From positions 98,800-139,693 of the forward strand of contig JAGOPK010000014.1 of the NCBI GenBank assembly GCA_017992055.1: a stretch of 40,894 bases of DNA, written 5' to 3'. The notes below the pieces were generated by a model. The model was given only the letters and a program-made list of their open reading frames with translations, was not told where the DNA came from and searched no databases. A program made the position numbers and the translations under genes. How positions within the stretch are numbered: the first letter of the stretch is position 1; every line of letters starts with the position of its first letter. This document shows positions 1 through 7,884 of the stretch, piece by piece. The stretch is from Burkholderiaceae bacterium. Its GTDB lineage: Bacteria > Pseudomonadota > Gammaproteobacteria > Burkholderiales > Burkholderiaceae_C.

Positions 1-1
1 G

Positions 2-580
2 GCGGCTGAAAAGCGTGCCGCCGAGCTGAAGGCCGAGGAAAAGCGCGCCGCCGACGAAAAGAAGGCGGCCGACAAGGCCCGCGCCGACAAGCTGGCCGCG
101 GACAAGAAGTTGGCCGCCGACAAGAAGGCTGCCGAGGCCAAGGCGGCCGCGGCGAAAGAAGCAGCCAAGGAAGCCGCCGAAGCCAAGGCCGAGGAAGAGC
201 GCCTGGCCAAGCTGCGCGAGGACAACCTCAAGCGCATGCTCAGCCAGGCCGGCGCGGCGGCCGGTGCCGGCGCCACCGCGGGCGCTGCCGGGGCGCGCGA
301 CGCCGCGCCGTCCGCGGCCTATGCCGGCCGCATCAAGGCCAGCATCCTGCCCAACATCGTGCAGCCCGACCGCGAGCGCGGCAACCCGGTCACCGAGGTC
401 GAGGTGCGCTGCGCACCCGATGGCAGCATCATCAGCCGCCGCGTCAGCAAGCCCAGCGGCAATCCGGCCTGGGACGAGACCGTGCTGCGCGCCATCGACA
501 AGACCCGCCAGCTGCCGCTGGACAACGGCCGCATTCCGGCGACGATGACGCTGGTGTTCTCGCAGAACGAGAGCCGCTGA
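2..580 (+). CDS. tolA: TolA C-terminal part (5' end outside window)
   Basis: This is the 3' part of a gene that begins before the window. TolA spans the periplasm and links the TolQR motor in the inner membrane to outer-membrane and Pal/TolB partners, keeping the envelope intact during division. Roughly the first 80 visible residues are a charged Ala/Lys/Glu-rich stretch typical of the long TolA helical domain II. After an Ala/Gly linker, the last 85 or so residues form a TonB/TolA C-terminal fold, with the recognisable run VEVRCAPDGSI, a SGNPAWD motif and VLRAIDKT. The reading frame is open to the left edge, so no start is visible; a TTG at 110 is internal. tolB and pal do not follow, unlike the usual tolQRAB-pal order. 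A different TonB-type protein is possible but less likely. Confidence 0.85.
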   Translation, partial: AAEKRAAELKAEEKRAADEKKAADKARADKLAADKKLAADKKAAEAKAAAAKEAAKEAAEAKAEEERLAKLREDNLKRMLSQAGAAAGAGATAGAAGARDAAPSAAYAGRIKASILPNIVQPDRERGNPVTEVEVRCAPDGSIISRRVSKPSGNPAWDETVLRAIDKTRQLPLDNGRIPATMTLVFSQNESR

Positions 581-593
581 GGCGGCGACGGCC

Positions 594-1040
594 ATGACCC
601 TGCCCATCCGGATCGCTGCGCTCCTGTCCATGTTGGTATGCCTGCCCCTGGTCCAGGCCGCAGGCGCCATCCACAAGTGCGTGATCAACGGCACCGTCAC
701 CTACCAGAGCAGCCCCTGCCCGTCGGACACGCCCTCGCGCCACCCGACGAAAGAGGAACTGAATGCCGAGCGCAAGAAGCGCCTGGCCGCGACGGCCGCG
801 CAGCCCGCGCCTGCTTTGCCACCAGCCGGCGGGACGCAGAGACCGGCCGAGACCGGGCGTTCACCTGCGGCAGTGCAGGACCCTGGATTCCGTTGTGACG
901 GTCGCCAACACTGCTCGCAGATGCGCTCCTGCAGCGAAGCCCGGTTCTTTCTGGCCAACTGCCCCGGCACCAAGATGGATGGCAACCGGGACGGCGTGCC
1001 CTGCGAGCAGCAGTGGTGCACCCATCCGCTGGCCCGGTAG
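594..1040 (+). CDS. Secreted DUF4124-like protein with Excalibur domain
   Basis: A 148-residue exported protein of unknown role. The first 22 residues are a signal peptide (MTLPIR, a hydrophobic core, then VQAAG). Residues of about 25-60 resemble the DUF4124 module (IHKCVINGTVTYQSSPCP), which is common in Burkholderiales periplasmic proteins. The C-terminal 45 residues carry a Cys-rich Excalibur-like calcium-binding motif, with a DGNRDGVPCE loop and paired cysteines. The middle is low-complexity Ala/Pro. It starts 13 nt after tolA and is probably co-transcribed with it. It converges on fdx; a hairpin at 1041-1056 (GCCAGC/GCTGGC) sits between them but lacks a U-tract. The domain names are my pattern recognition; no function is claimed. 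Confidence 0.75.
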   Translation: MTLPIRIAALLSMLVCLPLVQAAGAIHKCVINGTVTYQSSPCPSDTPSRHPTKEELNAERKKRLAATAAQPAPALPPAGGTQRPAETGRSPAAVQDPGFRCDGRQHCSQMRSCSEARFFLANCPGTKMDGNRDGVPCEQQWCTHPLAR

Positions 1041-1070
1041 GCCAGCCCCGGCTGGCGTCCGAGCGCAGCC

Positions 1071-1409
1071 TCAGTGGTTCTCGCGCGCGTGGTTGATGGT
1101 GTACTTGGGAATCTCGATCACCAGGTCCTGATCTGCCACGATGGCCTGGCAGGACAGGCGCGAGTCGGCTTCCAGGCCCCAGGCGCGGTCCAGCAGGTCT
1201 TCTTCGGCCTCGTCCATCTCGCCCAGGCTGCGCAGGCCCTGGCGCACGATCACATGGCAGGTGGTGCAGGCGCAGCTCATGTCGCAGGCGTGCTCGATGG
1301 CGATGCCGTTGTCGAGCAGGGCCTCGCAGACCGAGGTGCCGCGCGGCGCCGTGATCTGCTTGCCCTCGGGGCACAGCGTGGCATGGGGCAGGATCTTGAT
1401 GACGGGCAT
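1071..1409 (-). CDS. fdx: ISC-type [2Fe-2S] ferredoxin
   Basis: A 112-residue adrenodoxin-type ferredoxin that supplies electrons for iron-sulfur cluster assembly with IscS, IscU and HscAB in the cytoplasm. The cluster ligands are visible as C42, C48, C51 and C87, in the pattern ACDMSCACTTCH followed by SCQA. Length is that of the Fdx family (about 111). It lies 29 nt downstream of hscA and is the last isc gene here: no iscX follows, because the next gene is on the opposite strand. Identification is firm from sequence and context. Confidence 0.95.
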   Translation of the reverse strand: MPVIKILPHATLCPEGKQITAPRGTSVCEALLDNGIAIEHACDMSCACTTCHVIVRQGLRSLGEMDEAEEDLLDRAWGLEADSRLSCQAIVADQDLVIEIPKYTINHARENH

Positions 1410-1438
1410 GGCGGGTCGGCGGGCGTAAGGCTTGCGGT

Positions 1439-3316
1439 TCAGATCTGGTCGAGCGAGCGGCCGGTCAGCGCGGCCTGGATGCCGCGGTTCATGCGCGCAG
1501 CGGCAAAGGCCTCGGTGCCATCGGCCAGGGCCTTGACGGCGGCATCGATGGCCCCGGCATCCTCGCCCTGGGCGGTGTCGGCCAGGCGCTGCAGCAGGGC
1601 CTGGATCTCGCCCTGCTCGGCCTCGGTGATCAGGTCGCCGTCGGCGGCCAGGGCGGCGCGGGTGGCCAGGCCCATGCGCTCTGCCTCGACGCGGGCCTCG
1701 CGCAGCGCGCGGGCGGCCATGTCGGTCTCGGCGCTGGCAAAGCCGTCCTGCAGCATGCGGGCGATGTCGTCGTCGGCCAGGCCATAGCTGGGCTTGACCA
1801 CCACCGCGGCCTCGACGCCCGAGCCCATCTCGCGTGCGCTGACGCTGAGCAGGCCATCGGCATCGACCTGGAAGGTGACGCGGATGCGCGCCGCGCCGGC
1901 CACCATGGCCGGGATGCCGCGCAGCTCGAAACGCGCCAGGCTGCGGCAGTCGGACACCAGTTCGCGCTCGCCCTGCAGCACATGGATGGCCATCGCCGTC
2001 TGGCCGTCCTTGAAGGTGGTGAACTCCTGGGCCTTGGCCACCGGGATGGTGGTGTTGCGCTCGATCACGCGCTCGACCAGGCCGCCCATGGTCTCCAGGC
2101 CCAGCGACAGCGGGATCACGTCCAGCAGCAGCAACCCGCCACCGGCGTCATTGCCGGAGGCATTTCCCGCAAGTGCATTGGCCTGGATCGCCGCGCCCAC
2201 GGCCACCACCTCGTCGGGGTTCAGGTTGGTCAGCGGCGGCCGGCCGAACAGCTCGCCCACGGCCTGGCGCACGGCCGGCATGCGCGTGCTGCCACCGACC
2301 ATCACCACGCCCTGCACCTCGTCCTTGTGCAGCTTGGCGTCGCGCAGCACCTTGCGCACCGCGGCCAGCGTGCGCTCGACCAGTGGCCGGGTGATGGCGT
2401 CGAACTGCTGGCGCGTCAGCGCCACATCCAGGGCCTGGCCGCCGATGCTGCAGCGCAGCGGCGTGGCCTCGGCATCGGTCAGCGCCTCCTTGGCCGCGCG
2501 GGCGGCCACCAGTACCGCGCGCTTGTCCTGGGCGCTCTGCGCCTTCAGCCCGGACTGTGCCAGGGCCCAGTCGGCCAGCGCGCGGTCGAAGTCGTCGCCG
2601 CCCAGCGCCGCATCGCCGCCGGTGGCCACCACCTCGAACACGCCGCGGTGCAGGCGCAGCAGGCTGATGTCGAAGGTGCCGCCGCCCAGGTCGTAGACGG
2701 CATAGAGGCCCTCGCTGCCGTTGTCCAGGCCATAGGCCACCGCGGCGGCCGTGGGCTCGTTGATCAGGCGCAGCACGTTCAGGCCGGCCAGCTGGGCCGC
2801 GTCCTTGGTGGCCTGGCGCTGCGCATCGTCAAAATACGCCGGCACCGTGATCACCGCGCCGAAGATGTCGTCGTTGAAGCTGTCCTCGGCACGAAAGCGC
2901 AGCGTGGCCAGGATCTCGGCCGACACCTCCACCGGGCTCTTGATGCCCTGGCGCGTGGCAATGCCCACCATGCCCGGCGCATCGACAAAGCGGTACGGCA
3001 GCCGCGACGCATCGGCAATGTCGGCCAGGCGCCGGCCCATGAAGCGCTTGACCGAAACGATGGTGTTCTCCGGGTCCTCGGCCTGCAGCGCCAGCGCATC
3101 AAAGCCGATCTGCCGGCCCTGGCCGCCCGGCGCATCGGTGTAGCGCACGGCCGACGGCAGGATCACCCGGCCCTGGGCATCGGGCAGGCATTCGGCCACG
3201 CCATGGCGCACCGCGGCCACCAGGCTGTGGGTGGTGCCCAGGTCGATGCCGACGGCGATGCGCCGCTCATGCGGGTTGGGCGTCTGCCCGGGTTCGGAAA
3301 TCTGCAACAGGGCCAT
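1439..3316 (-). CDS. hscA: Fe-S assembly chaperone HscA (Hsp70 family)
   Basis: A 625-residue specialised Hsp70 that, with HscB, releases the cluster from IscU to acceptor proteins using ATP. The nucleotide-binding domain starts with [10 protein letters not shown] near residue 20. Phosphate-loop motifs appear as [15 protein letters not shown] and [14 protein letters not shown], and the linker [15 protein letters not shown] leads into the substrate-binding half. The ATG at 3314-3316 was chosen because it precedes [19 protein letters not shown], the usual HscA N-terminus, although the frame stays open upstream over hscB. Its expected client motif LPPVK is present in the IscU encoded upstream. 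It follows hscB by 26 nt. Confidence 0.96.
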   Translation of the reverse strand: MALLQISEPGQTPNPHERRIAVGIDLGTTHSLVAAVRHGVAECLPDAQGRVILPSAVRYTDAPGGQGRQIGFDALALQAEDPENTIVSVKRFMGRRLADIADASRLPYRFVDAPGMVGIATRQGIKSPVEVSAEILATLRFRAEDSFNDDIFGAVITVPAYFDDAQRQATKDAAQLAGLNVLRLINEPTAAAVAYGLDNGSEGLYAVYDLGGGTFDISLLRLHRGVFEVVATGGDAALGGDDFDRALADWALAQSGLKAQSAQDKRAVLVAARAAKEALTDAEATPLRCSIGGQALDVALTRQQFDAITRPLVERTLAAVRKVLRDAKLHKDEVQGVVMVGGSTRMPAVRQAVGELFGRPPLTNLNPDEVVAVGAAIQANALAGNASGNDAGGGLLLLDVIPLSLGLETMGGLVERVIERNTTIPVAKAQEFTTFKDGQTAMAIHVLQGERELVSDCRSLARFELRGIPAMVAGAARIRVTFQVDADGLLSVSAREMGSGVEAAVVVKPSYGLADDDIARMLQDGFASAETDMAARALREARVEAERMGLATRAALAADGDLITEAEQGEIQALLQRLADTAQGEDAGAIDAAVKALADGTEAFAAARMNRGIQAALTGRSLDQI

Positions 3317-3342
3317 GGTGGGCGGATCGGGAGAGAAAGACT

Positions 3343-3873
3343 TCAGCCTTCCAGCGCCTCGAGCCGGCGGCCCAGGTCTTCGCGGAAGCGCTTGACGAAC
3401 ATCAGCGCGCGCACGGTCTGCGCGGCGGCCTGGGGCTGGGCTTCCTGATCGAGTTGGCGGGTCAGGGTCTGCAATTGCTGGCGCTCCTGGGCGGCCACCT
3501 CGTCGTCCAGCGCCTGCACGGCCGCGGCATCGGGGGCCTCGTCCAGGGCCTCGCGCCAGGCCATCTGCTGCATCAAAAACGCCGCCGGCATGGCGGTGTT
3601 GCGCTCGGCATCGATGGCCGCGCCGGCCAGCGTGCACAGGTAGGCGCCGCGGGCCAGTGGGTCCTTCAGGCGCTGGTAGGCCTCGTTGACACGCACCGAC
3701 CACTGCATGGCCAGGCGCTGGGCGGCCGCTCCCTCGGCGGCAAAGCGGTCCGGATGCACCTCGGCCTGCAGGGCGCGCCAGCGTGCATCCAGCGCCGCCC
3801 GGTCCAGGCCATGGCGGCGCGGCAGGTCGAACAGCCTGAAGTCGTCGTCGTCGAGTCGGCGGGCCTGGCTCAT
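3343..3873 (-). CDS. hscB: Co-chaperone HscB
   Basis: A 176-residue J-domain protein that delivers IscU to HscA and stimulates its ATPase. The N-terminal J domain is seen as [12 protein letters not shown], with the invariant HPD in VHPDRF. The C-terminal helical domain (from about residue 85) contains AYLCTLAG and the [10 protein letters not shown] helix that contacts IscU. The start at 3871-3873 overlaps the stop of the upstream acetyltransferase by one base (TGATG), which implies translational coupling. The annotated frame extends further upstream only as an overlap. Confidence 0.95.
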   Translation of the reverse strand: MSQARRLDDDDFRLFDLPRRHGLDRAALDARWRALQAEVHPDRFAAEGAAAQRLAMQWSVRVNEAYQRLKDPLARGAYLCTLAGAAIDAERNTAMPAAFLMQQMAWREALDEAPDAAAVQALDDEVAAQERQQLQTLTRQLDQEAQPQAAAQTVRALMFVKRFREDLGRRLEALEG

Positions 3874-4355
3874 CACAGCACCTTGCGCAAAAACACCGAC
3901 AGGCCGTTGTCCGGGTAGCCGCCAAACGGCGCGGTGGTCGCATAGCCGCAGCGCTGGTACAGCCGCAGGGCCTCGTGCTGCTCGCCGCCGGTCTCCAGCA
4001 ACGCCAGCGCCACGCCCTCGTCGCGCAGCGTGGCCTCCAGCCGGTCGATCAGACGCACGCCCAGGCGCTGGCCCCGCAGGCTTGGCGACACGTACATGCG
4101 CTTGACCTCGCCATAGGCCTGGCCACCGGTGGCCGGCTCGCCCGGCATCAGGCGCACCGCCGCGCACGCCACGGCCTGTCCCTCGTGGCGGGCCACGAAG
4201 AAACGCACGTCCTGTGCCAGCAGCGCCTGCACGTCCAGGATGTGGTTGTGCTCGGGCGCGTACAGCGAGGCCAGGTAGGCATCCAGCTCGGCCAGCAAGG
4301 CCTGCACCTCGGCCTGATCGGCACGCTCGCGTTGGATCGAGATCGCGACATTCAT
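3873..4355 (-). CDS. GNAT-family N-acetyltransferase within the isc cluster
   Basis: A 160-residue acetyltransferase of the GNAT superfamily, transferring acetyl from acetyl-CoA to an unknown amine. The acetyl-CoA-binding motif A appears as [24 protein letters not shown] (residues of about 85-108), followed by the motif B segment [22 protein letters not shown] and a [12 protein letters not shown] end. These ends resemble the PhnO/ElaA-like small-molecule acetyltransferases. It sits between iscA (85 nt upstream, across a terminator) and hscB (1-nt overlap), so it would be translated with the chaperones. No role in Fe-S assembly is known to me; the substrate cannot be told from sequence. Confidence 0.9.
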   Translation of the reverse strand: MNVAISIQRERADQAEVQALLAELDAYLASLYAPEHNHILDVQALLAQDVRFFVARHEGQAVACAAVRLMPGEPATGGQAYGEVKRMYVSPSLRGQRLGVRLIDRLEATLRDEGVALALLETGGEQHEALRLYQRCGYATTAPFGGYPDNGLSVFLRKVL

Positions 4356-4390
4356 GACAAACGGCTGGACGGCTCTGGACGATTGGCAGC

Positions 4391-4422
4391 TGAAAAAGCG
4401 AAGGCGCGGCCGTGCCGCGCCT
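4391..4422 (-). terminator. Intrinsic terminator between iscA and the acetyltransferase
   Basis: Read on the minus strand, a perfect 9-bp GC-rich stem (arms 4414-4422 and 4402-4410, AGGCGCGGC with GCCGCGCCT, 3-nt loop) is followed four bases later by a TTTTT run (4393-4397 on the plus strand). It lies just past the iscA stop. This is the standard form of a rho-independent terminator. It would end most iscRSUA transcripts and leave GNAT-hscBA-fdx to read-through or to a promoter of its own. Confidence 0.65.
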
Positions 4423-4440
4423 GACCTGGGAAAGCCCGGC

Positions 4441-4764
4441 TCAGACCCGGAACGACTCGCCGCAGCCGCAGCGGTCCTTCTCGCGCGGATTGTGGAACTT
4501 GAAGCCCTCGTTCAGGCCCTCGCGCACGAAGTCCAGCTCGGTGCCGTCGAGGTAGGGCAGGCTCTTGGGATCGATCAGCACCTTGACGCCATGGTCCTCG
4601 AACACATGGTCCTCGGGCGCCACCTCGTCGGCATATTCGAGCTTGTAGGCCAGGCCCGAGCAGCCGGTGGTCTTGACGCCCAGGCGCACGCCCACGCCCT
4701 TGCCTCGCTTGGCGATGTAGCGCGACACATGGCGTGCCGCGGCTTCGGACAGGGTGACGGCCAT
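4441..4764 (-). CDS. iscA: A-type Fe-S carrier IscA
   Basis: A 107-residue A-type carrier that receives clusters or iron and passes them to target proteins. The three ligand cysteines are C35 (in TTGCSGL) and C99/C101 (in DRCGCGESF), the canonical IscA spacing. Its length equals that of Escherichia coli IscA. It starts 6 nt after iscU, so it belongs to the iscRSUA transcript. ErpA-type proteins share the fold, but context selects IscA. Confidence 0.95.
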   Translation of the reverse strand: MAVTLSEAAARHVSRYIAKRGKGVGVRLGVKTTGCSGLAYKLEYADEVAPEDHVFEDHGVKVLIDPKSLPYLDGTELDFVREGLNEGFKFHNPREKDRCGCGESFRV

Positions 4765-4770
4765 CGTGCT

Positions 4771-5208
4771 TCAGTTCGCCTGGGCGGTCGCGGCCGGGGC
4801 TGCAGCAGCGGTCGGGGCGGCCTCGTCCGCATGGCGGGCGCGGTAGTCGTCGACCGCGGCCTTGATCGCGTCCTCGGCCAGGATGCTGCAGTGGATCTTC
4901 ACCGGCGGCAGGGCCAGCTCTTCGGCGATGTGGGTGTTCTTGATGGACAGCGCCTGGTCCAGGCTCTTGCCCTTGACCCATTCGGTGACCAGCGAGCTGG
5001 ACGCAATCGCCGAGCCGCAGCCATAGGTCTTGAAGCGCGCGTCCTCGATCAGGCCGGTGGCCGGGTTGACCTTGATCTGCAGCTTCATCACGTCGCCGCA
5101 GGCCGGCGCGCCGACCATGCCGGTGCCGACATCGTCGTCGCCCTTGTCGAAGCTGCCGACGTTGCGCGGGTTTTCGTAGTGGTCGATGACCTTGTCGCTG
5201 TATGCCAT
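4771..5208 (-). CDS. iscU: Fe-S scaffold IscU with an extended C-terminal tail
   Basis: The scaffold on which IscS-derived sulfur and iron form [2Fe-2S] clusters. Conserved cysteines are C37 (APACGDV), C63 (YGCGSAI) and C106 (IHCSILAED). The HscA-binding LPPVK lies just before C106. The D39 equivalent follows C37. The protein is 145 residues against about 128 for typical IscU. The extra end is an Ala/Pro/Thr-rich tail (EAAPTAAAAPAATAQAN) with no predicted fold. It starts 15 nt after iscS. Confidence 0.96.
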   Translation of the reverse strand: MAYSDKVIDHYENPRNVGSFDKGDDDVGTGMVGAPACGDVMKLQIKVNPATGLIEDARFKTYGCGSAIASSSLVTEWVKGKSLDQALSIKNTHIAEELALPPVKIHCSILAEDAIKAAVDDYRARHADEAAPTAAAAPAATAQAN

Positions 5209-5223
5209 GTCAGTTCTCCGGAT

Positions 5224-6438
5224 TCAGTGAGCGGCCCACTTGATGGACGCGAGGTCGATGCCGTCGCGGTACATCTCCCACAGCGGCGACAGCTCGCGCA
5301 GCTTGGCCACGCGGTCCTGCAGCAGGGCCACGGCCTCGTTGATGTCGGCCTCGGTGGTGAAGCGGCCGATGGTGATGCGCAGGCTGCTGTGCGCCAGCTC
5401 GTCGCTGCGGCCGAGTGCGCGCAGCACATAGCTGGGCTCCAGGCTGGCCGAGGTGCAGGCCGAGCCGGAGCTGACGGCGATGCCCTTGACGCCCATGATC
5501 AGCGACTCGCCTTCCACGAAGTTGAAGCTGATGTTCAGGTTGTGCGGCACGCGGCGCTCCAGGTCGCCGTTGATGAACACCTGCTCGATCTGCGTCAGCC
5601 CGGCCACCAGCTTGTTGTGCAGCATGCGGATGCGCTCGCTCTCGGTGCCCATCTCCTCGCGGGCGATGCGGAAGGCCTCGCCCATGCCGACGATCTGGTG
5701 CGTGGGCAGGGTGCCCGAGCGCATGCCGCGCTCGTGGCCGCCGCCGTGCATCTGCGCCTCCAGGCGCACGCGCGGCTTGCGCCGCACATACAGCGCGCCG
5801 ATGCCCTTGGGCCCGTAGGTCTTGTGCGAGGCCAGGCTCATCAGGTCGATCGGCAGCGTGGCCAGATCGATGGCCACCTTGCCGGTGGCCTGGGCGGCAT
5901 CGACATGGAACACGATGCCACGCTCACGGCAGAGCTTGCCGATGGCGGTGACGTCCTGGATCACGCCGATCTCGTTGTTGACCAGCATCACCGAGACCAG
6001 GATGGTGTCGGGACGCAGCGCGGCCTTGAACTTGTCCAGGTCCAGCAGGCCGTCGGGCTCGACGTCCAGATAGGTGGCGTCGAAACCCTGGCGCTCCAGC
6101 TCGCGCACCGTGTCCAGCACCGCCTTGTGCTCGGTCTTGACGGTGATGATGTGCTTGCCGCGGCCCTTGTAGAACTGGGCCGCGCCCTTGATCGCCAGGT
6201 TGTTGCTCTCGGTGGCGCCCGAGGTCCAGACGATCTCGCGCGGGTCGGCGCCGATCAGCGCGGCCACCTGCTCGCGGGCGCGCTCGACGGCCTCCTCGGC
6301 CTCCCAGCCCCAGGCATGGCTGCGGCTGGCCGGGTTGCCGAAGTGCTCGCGCAGCCAGGGAATCATGGCGTCGACGACGCGCGGGTCCACCGGCGTCGTG
6401 GCGCCGTAGTCGAGGTAGATCGGAAGATGCGGGGTCAT
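5224..6438 (-). CDS. iscS: Cysteine desulfurase IscS
   Basis: A PLP enzyme that converts cysteine to alanine and carries the sulfur as a persulfide to IscU, and in many bacteria also to tRNA-thiolation proteins. It has 404 residues, the same as E. coli IscS. Visible landmarks are the ATESNN PLP-phosphate loop, the H and D of [10 protein letters not shown], the Schiff-base lysine in SHKTYGPKG, and the mobile catalytic cysteine in [10 protein letters not shown]. It follows iscR by 19 nt. Confidence 0.97.
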   Translation of the reverse strand: MTPHLPIYLDYGATTPVDPRVVDAMIPWLREHFGNPASRSHAWGWEAEEAVERAREQVAALIGADPREIVWTSGATESNNLAIKGAAQFYKGRGKHIITVKTEHKAVLDTVRELERQGFDATYLDVEPDGLLDLDKFKAALRPDTILVSVMLVNNEIGVIQDVTAIGKLCRERGIVFHVDAAQATGKVAIDLATLPIDLMSLASHKTYGPKGIGALYVRRKPRVRLEAQMHGGGHERGMRSGTLPTHQIVGMGEAFRIAREEMGTESERIRMLHNKLVAGLTQIEQVFINGDLERRVPHNLNISFNFVEGESLIMGVKGIAVSSGSACTSASLEPSYVLRALGRSDELAHSSLRITIGRFTTEADINEAVALLQDRVAKLRELSPLWEMYRDGIDLASIKWAAH

Positions 6439-6457
6439 GTCGGAAAACGGGAAAGAA

Positions 6458-6991
6458 TCACTTGGACATCGCCGAGCCGAGGGCGAACACCGAGTTCGGC
6501 GCCGTCACCTTGATCGGCTTGACCACCGGCACGGTGGAGATGGCGCGCTTGATCGGCGCCTCCTCGATGGACACACCCTTGGCCAGCTGGTCGTCGACCA
6601 GCTTGCGCAGCGAGATCGAATCGAGGTACTCGATCATCTTCTGGTTCAGGCTGGCCCACAGGTCGTGCGTCATGCAGCGGCCGGCCTCGTCGCCCATGCA
6701 GTTTTCCTTGCCGCCGCAGCCGGTGGCATCGATGGGCTCGTCGACGGCGACGATGATGTCGGCCACGGTGATCTCGTCGGCCTTGCGGCCCAGCGAATAG
6801 CCACCGCCGGGGCCGCGCGTGCTTTCCACCAGCTCATGGCGGCGCAGCTTGCCAAACAGCTGCTCCAGATAGGACAGCGAGATCTGCTGGCGCTGGCTGA
6901 TCGCCGCCAGCGCCACCGGCCCGTTGTTCGAGCGCAAGGCGAGGTCGATCATCGCGGTGACGGCGAAGCGGCCTTTGGTGGTCAGACGCAT
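6458..6991 (-). CDS. iscR: Iron-sulfur cluster regulator IscR
   Basis: An Rrf2-family regulator that, with a [2Fe-2S] cluster, represses the isc operon. It is 177 residues long with an N-terminal winged helix ([19 protein letters not shown], then the recognition helix around [13 protein letters not shown] and the wing [11 protein letters not shown]). Cluster ligands are C92, C98 and C106, with H109 ([19 protein letters not shown]). The C92-C98 spacing matches E. coli; the last step is two residues longer. The ATG at 6989-6991 was chosen over an upstream in-frame start because [11 protein letters not shown] is the family N-terminus and a GGAG lies just before it. It would autoregulate through the box at 7070-7094. 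Confidence 0.96.
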   Translation of the reverse strand: MRLTTKGRFAVTAMIDLALRSNNGPVALAAISQRQQISLSYLEQLFGKLRRHELVESTRGPGGGYSLGRKADEITVADIIVAVDEPIDATGCGGKENCMGDEAGRCMTHDLWASLNQKMIEYLDSISLRKLVDDQLAKGVSIEEAPIKRAISTVPVVKPIKVTAPNSVFALGSAMSK

Positions 6992-7069
6992 GGGATTCTC
7001 CTGGGCGCCGGGGTGGCCGGCGGATGACCTGGGGCGCAGGCCGGAAGCCCTCGATCCTGGTGGATCCGG

Positions 7070-7094
7070 GTTCCCGACTGCGGCAGTCAAGTAT
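7070..7094 (-). promoter_or_regulatory. IscR type 1 binding site upstream of iscR
   Basis: The 25-bp segment fits the type 1 IscR pattern (YYGACT R NNN Y AGTC RR S TAT). The bases read CCGACT, G, CGG, C, AGTC, AA, G, TAT, so every constrained position from the inner YY onward is satisfied and only the outermost A/T triplet is imperfect. The dyad GACTG/CAGTC is centred at 7082. On the minus strand a -10-like TATACT (7090-7095) overlaps its edge, with TCGACC 18 nt upstream as a weak -35. The box would thus cover the start of transcription, consistent with holo-IscR repression. Confidence 0.75.
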
Positions 7095-7156
7095 AGCAGA
7101 ATCCTACGGATTTGGTCGACATTGGTGACCGGGTGGTCACGATGCCCCTGTATGGA

Positions 7157-7678
7157 TCAGGGTAGGCCATCCAGGCGCTGCCGGATCTGCCGCAGCAGGC
7201 CGTCGCAGGCCGGCTCGATCAGGTCCAGCGCATGGTCGAAGCCGGCCACGCTGCCGTAATACGGGTCGGGCACCTCGTCGCGGCCCAGCGCCGGCGCATG
7301 CGGCAGCAGCAGGCCCAGACGAGGCTGCAGCGGCTCGGGGCAGTGCTCGCGCAGCCAGTCCAGATTGTCGCGGTCCATCGCCAGCAGCCAGTCGAAGCGC
7401 CCGAAGTCGGCATCGACCACCGGCCGCGACTTCTGCCCGGCCAGCGACCAGCCGCGGCGCCGGGCCTGGGCCTGGGCGCGTGGATCGGGCGCCTCACCGC
7501 GGTGGGCCGACGAGGTGCCGGCCGAGTCCACCGACACCAGCTCCTGCAGACCGGCAGCCGCCAGCTTGCCGCGCAGCACGGCTTCGGCCATCGGCGAGCG
7601 GCAGATATTGCCCATGCAAACCATCAACACCTGCAACCGGGGCGGCGCCGCGCGCCTGCCCAACCACCGCTTGATCAT
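7157..7678 (-). CDS. Low-molecular-weight protein-tyrosine phosphatase
   Basis: A 173-residue cysteine phosphatase of the LMW-PTP family, acting on phosphotyrosine or small aryl phosphates in the cytoplasm. The P-loop CX5R is C21-MGNIC-R27-S, and the general-acid loop is DPYYG near the C-terminus, followed by the usual FDHALDLIEPACDGLL helix. The start at MIKRWLGRR was chosen because the longer frame has no recognisable N-terminus; a start nearer the P-loop is possible. It follows the iscR promoter region, on the same strand. Such genes often sit beside iscR in betaproteobacteria (from memory). It diverges from the chemoreceptor. Confidence 0.88.
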   Translation of the reverse strand: MIKRWLGRRAAPPRLQVLMVCMGNICRSPMAEAVLRGKLAAAGLQELVSVDSAGTSSAHRGEAPDPRAQAQARRRGWSLAGQKSRPVVDADFGRFDWLLAMDRDNLDWLREHCPEPLQPRLGLLLPHAPALGRDEVPDPYYGSVAGFDHALDLIEPACDGLLRQIRQRLDGLP

Positions 7679-7696
7679 GGGCGGCGAGCATAGCCC

Positions 7697-7712
7697 AGGC
7701 CCGGCCGGGCCT
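7697..7712. repeat. 16-bp perfect palindrome upstream of the phosphatase
   Basis: AGGCCCGGCCGGGCCT is its own reverse complement. It lies 19 bp before the phosphatase start, in the 206-bp spacer separating that gene from the divergent chemoreceptor. It could be an operator, a cruciform or chance in GC-rich DNA. The rest of this spacer shows no confident promoter. Confidence 0.3.
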
Positions 7713-7884
7713 CGCCATGGCCTGCAAGTCACCCTGACAGCGGGCGTCAAGATCTCCTTACAGACCCTGCTTCATGCCGCAAGCGACGACGGCCGAAAAA
7801 GCCTTCACGCCCCTGGTGCTCCTGCTGGTTCCGGCATCGGTCGCGCGCTCCAGCCATCCGAAACCGACCAAACCGAGGATCCCC

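Noticed and set aside
2-200. Repeated Ala/Lys-rich DNA at the left edge
   Set aside because: It is the coding repeat of the TolA helical domain, not a separate DNA repeat.
1041-1056. Hairpin GCCAGC/GCTGGC between the Excalibur protein and fdx
   Set aside because: It is well placed for a convergent terminator but has only a short stem and no U-tract.
7792-7799. FliA-type -10 (GCCGAAAA) upstream of the chemoreceptor
   Set aside because: Only the -10 is good; the TAAA-like -35 at the needed spacing reads TCAT, so evidence is too thin.
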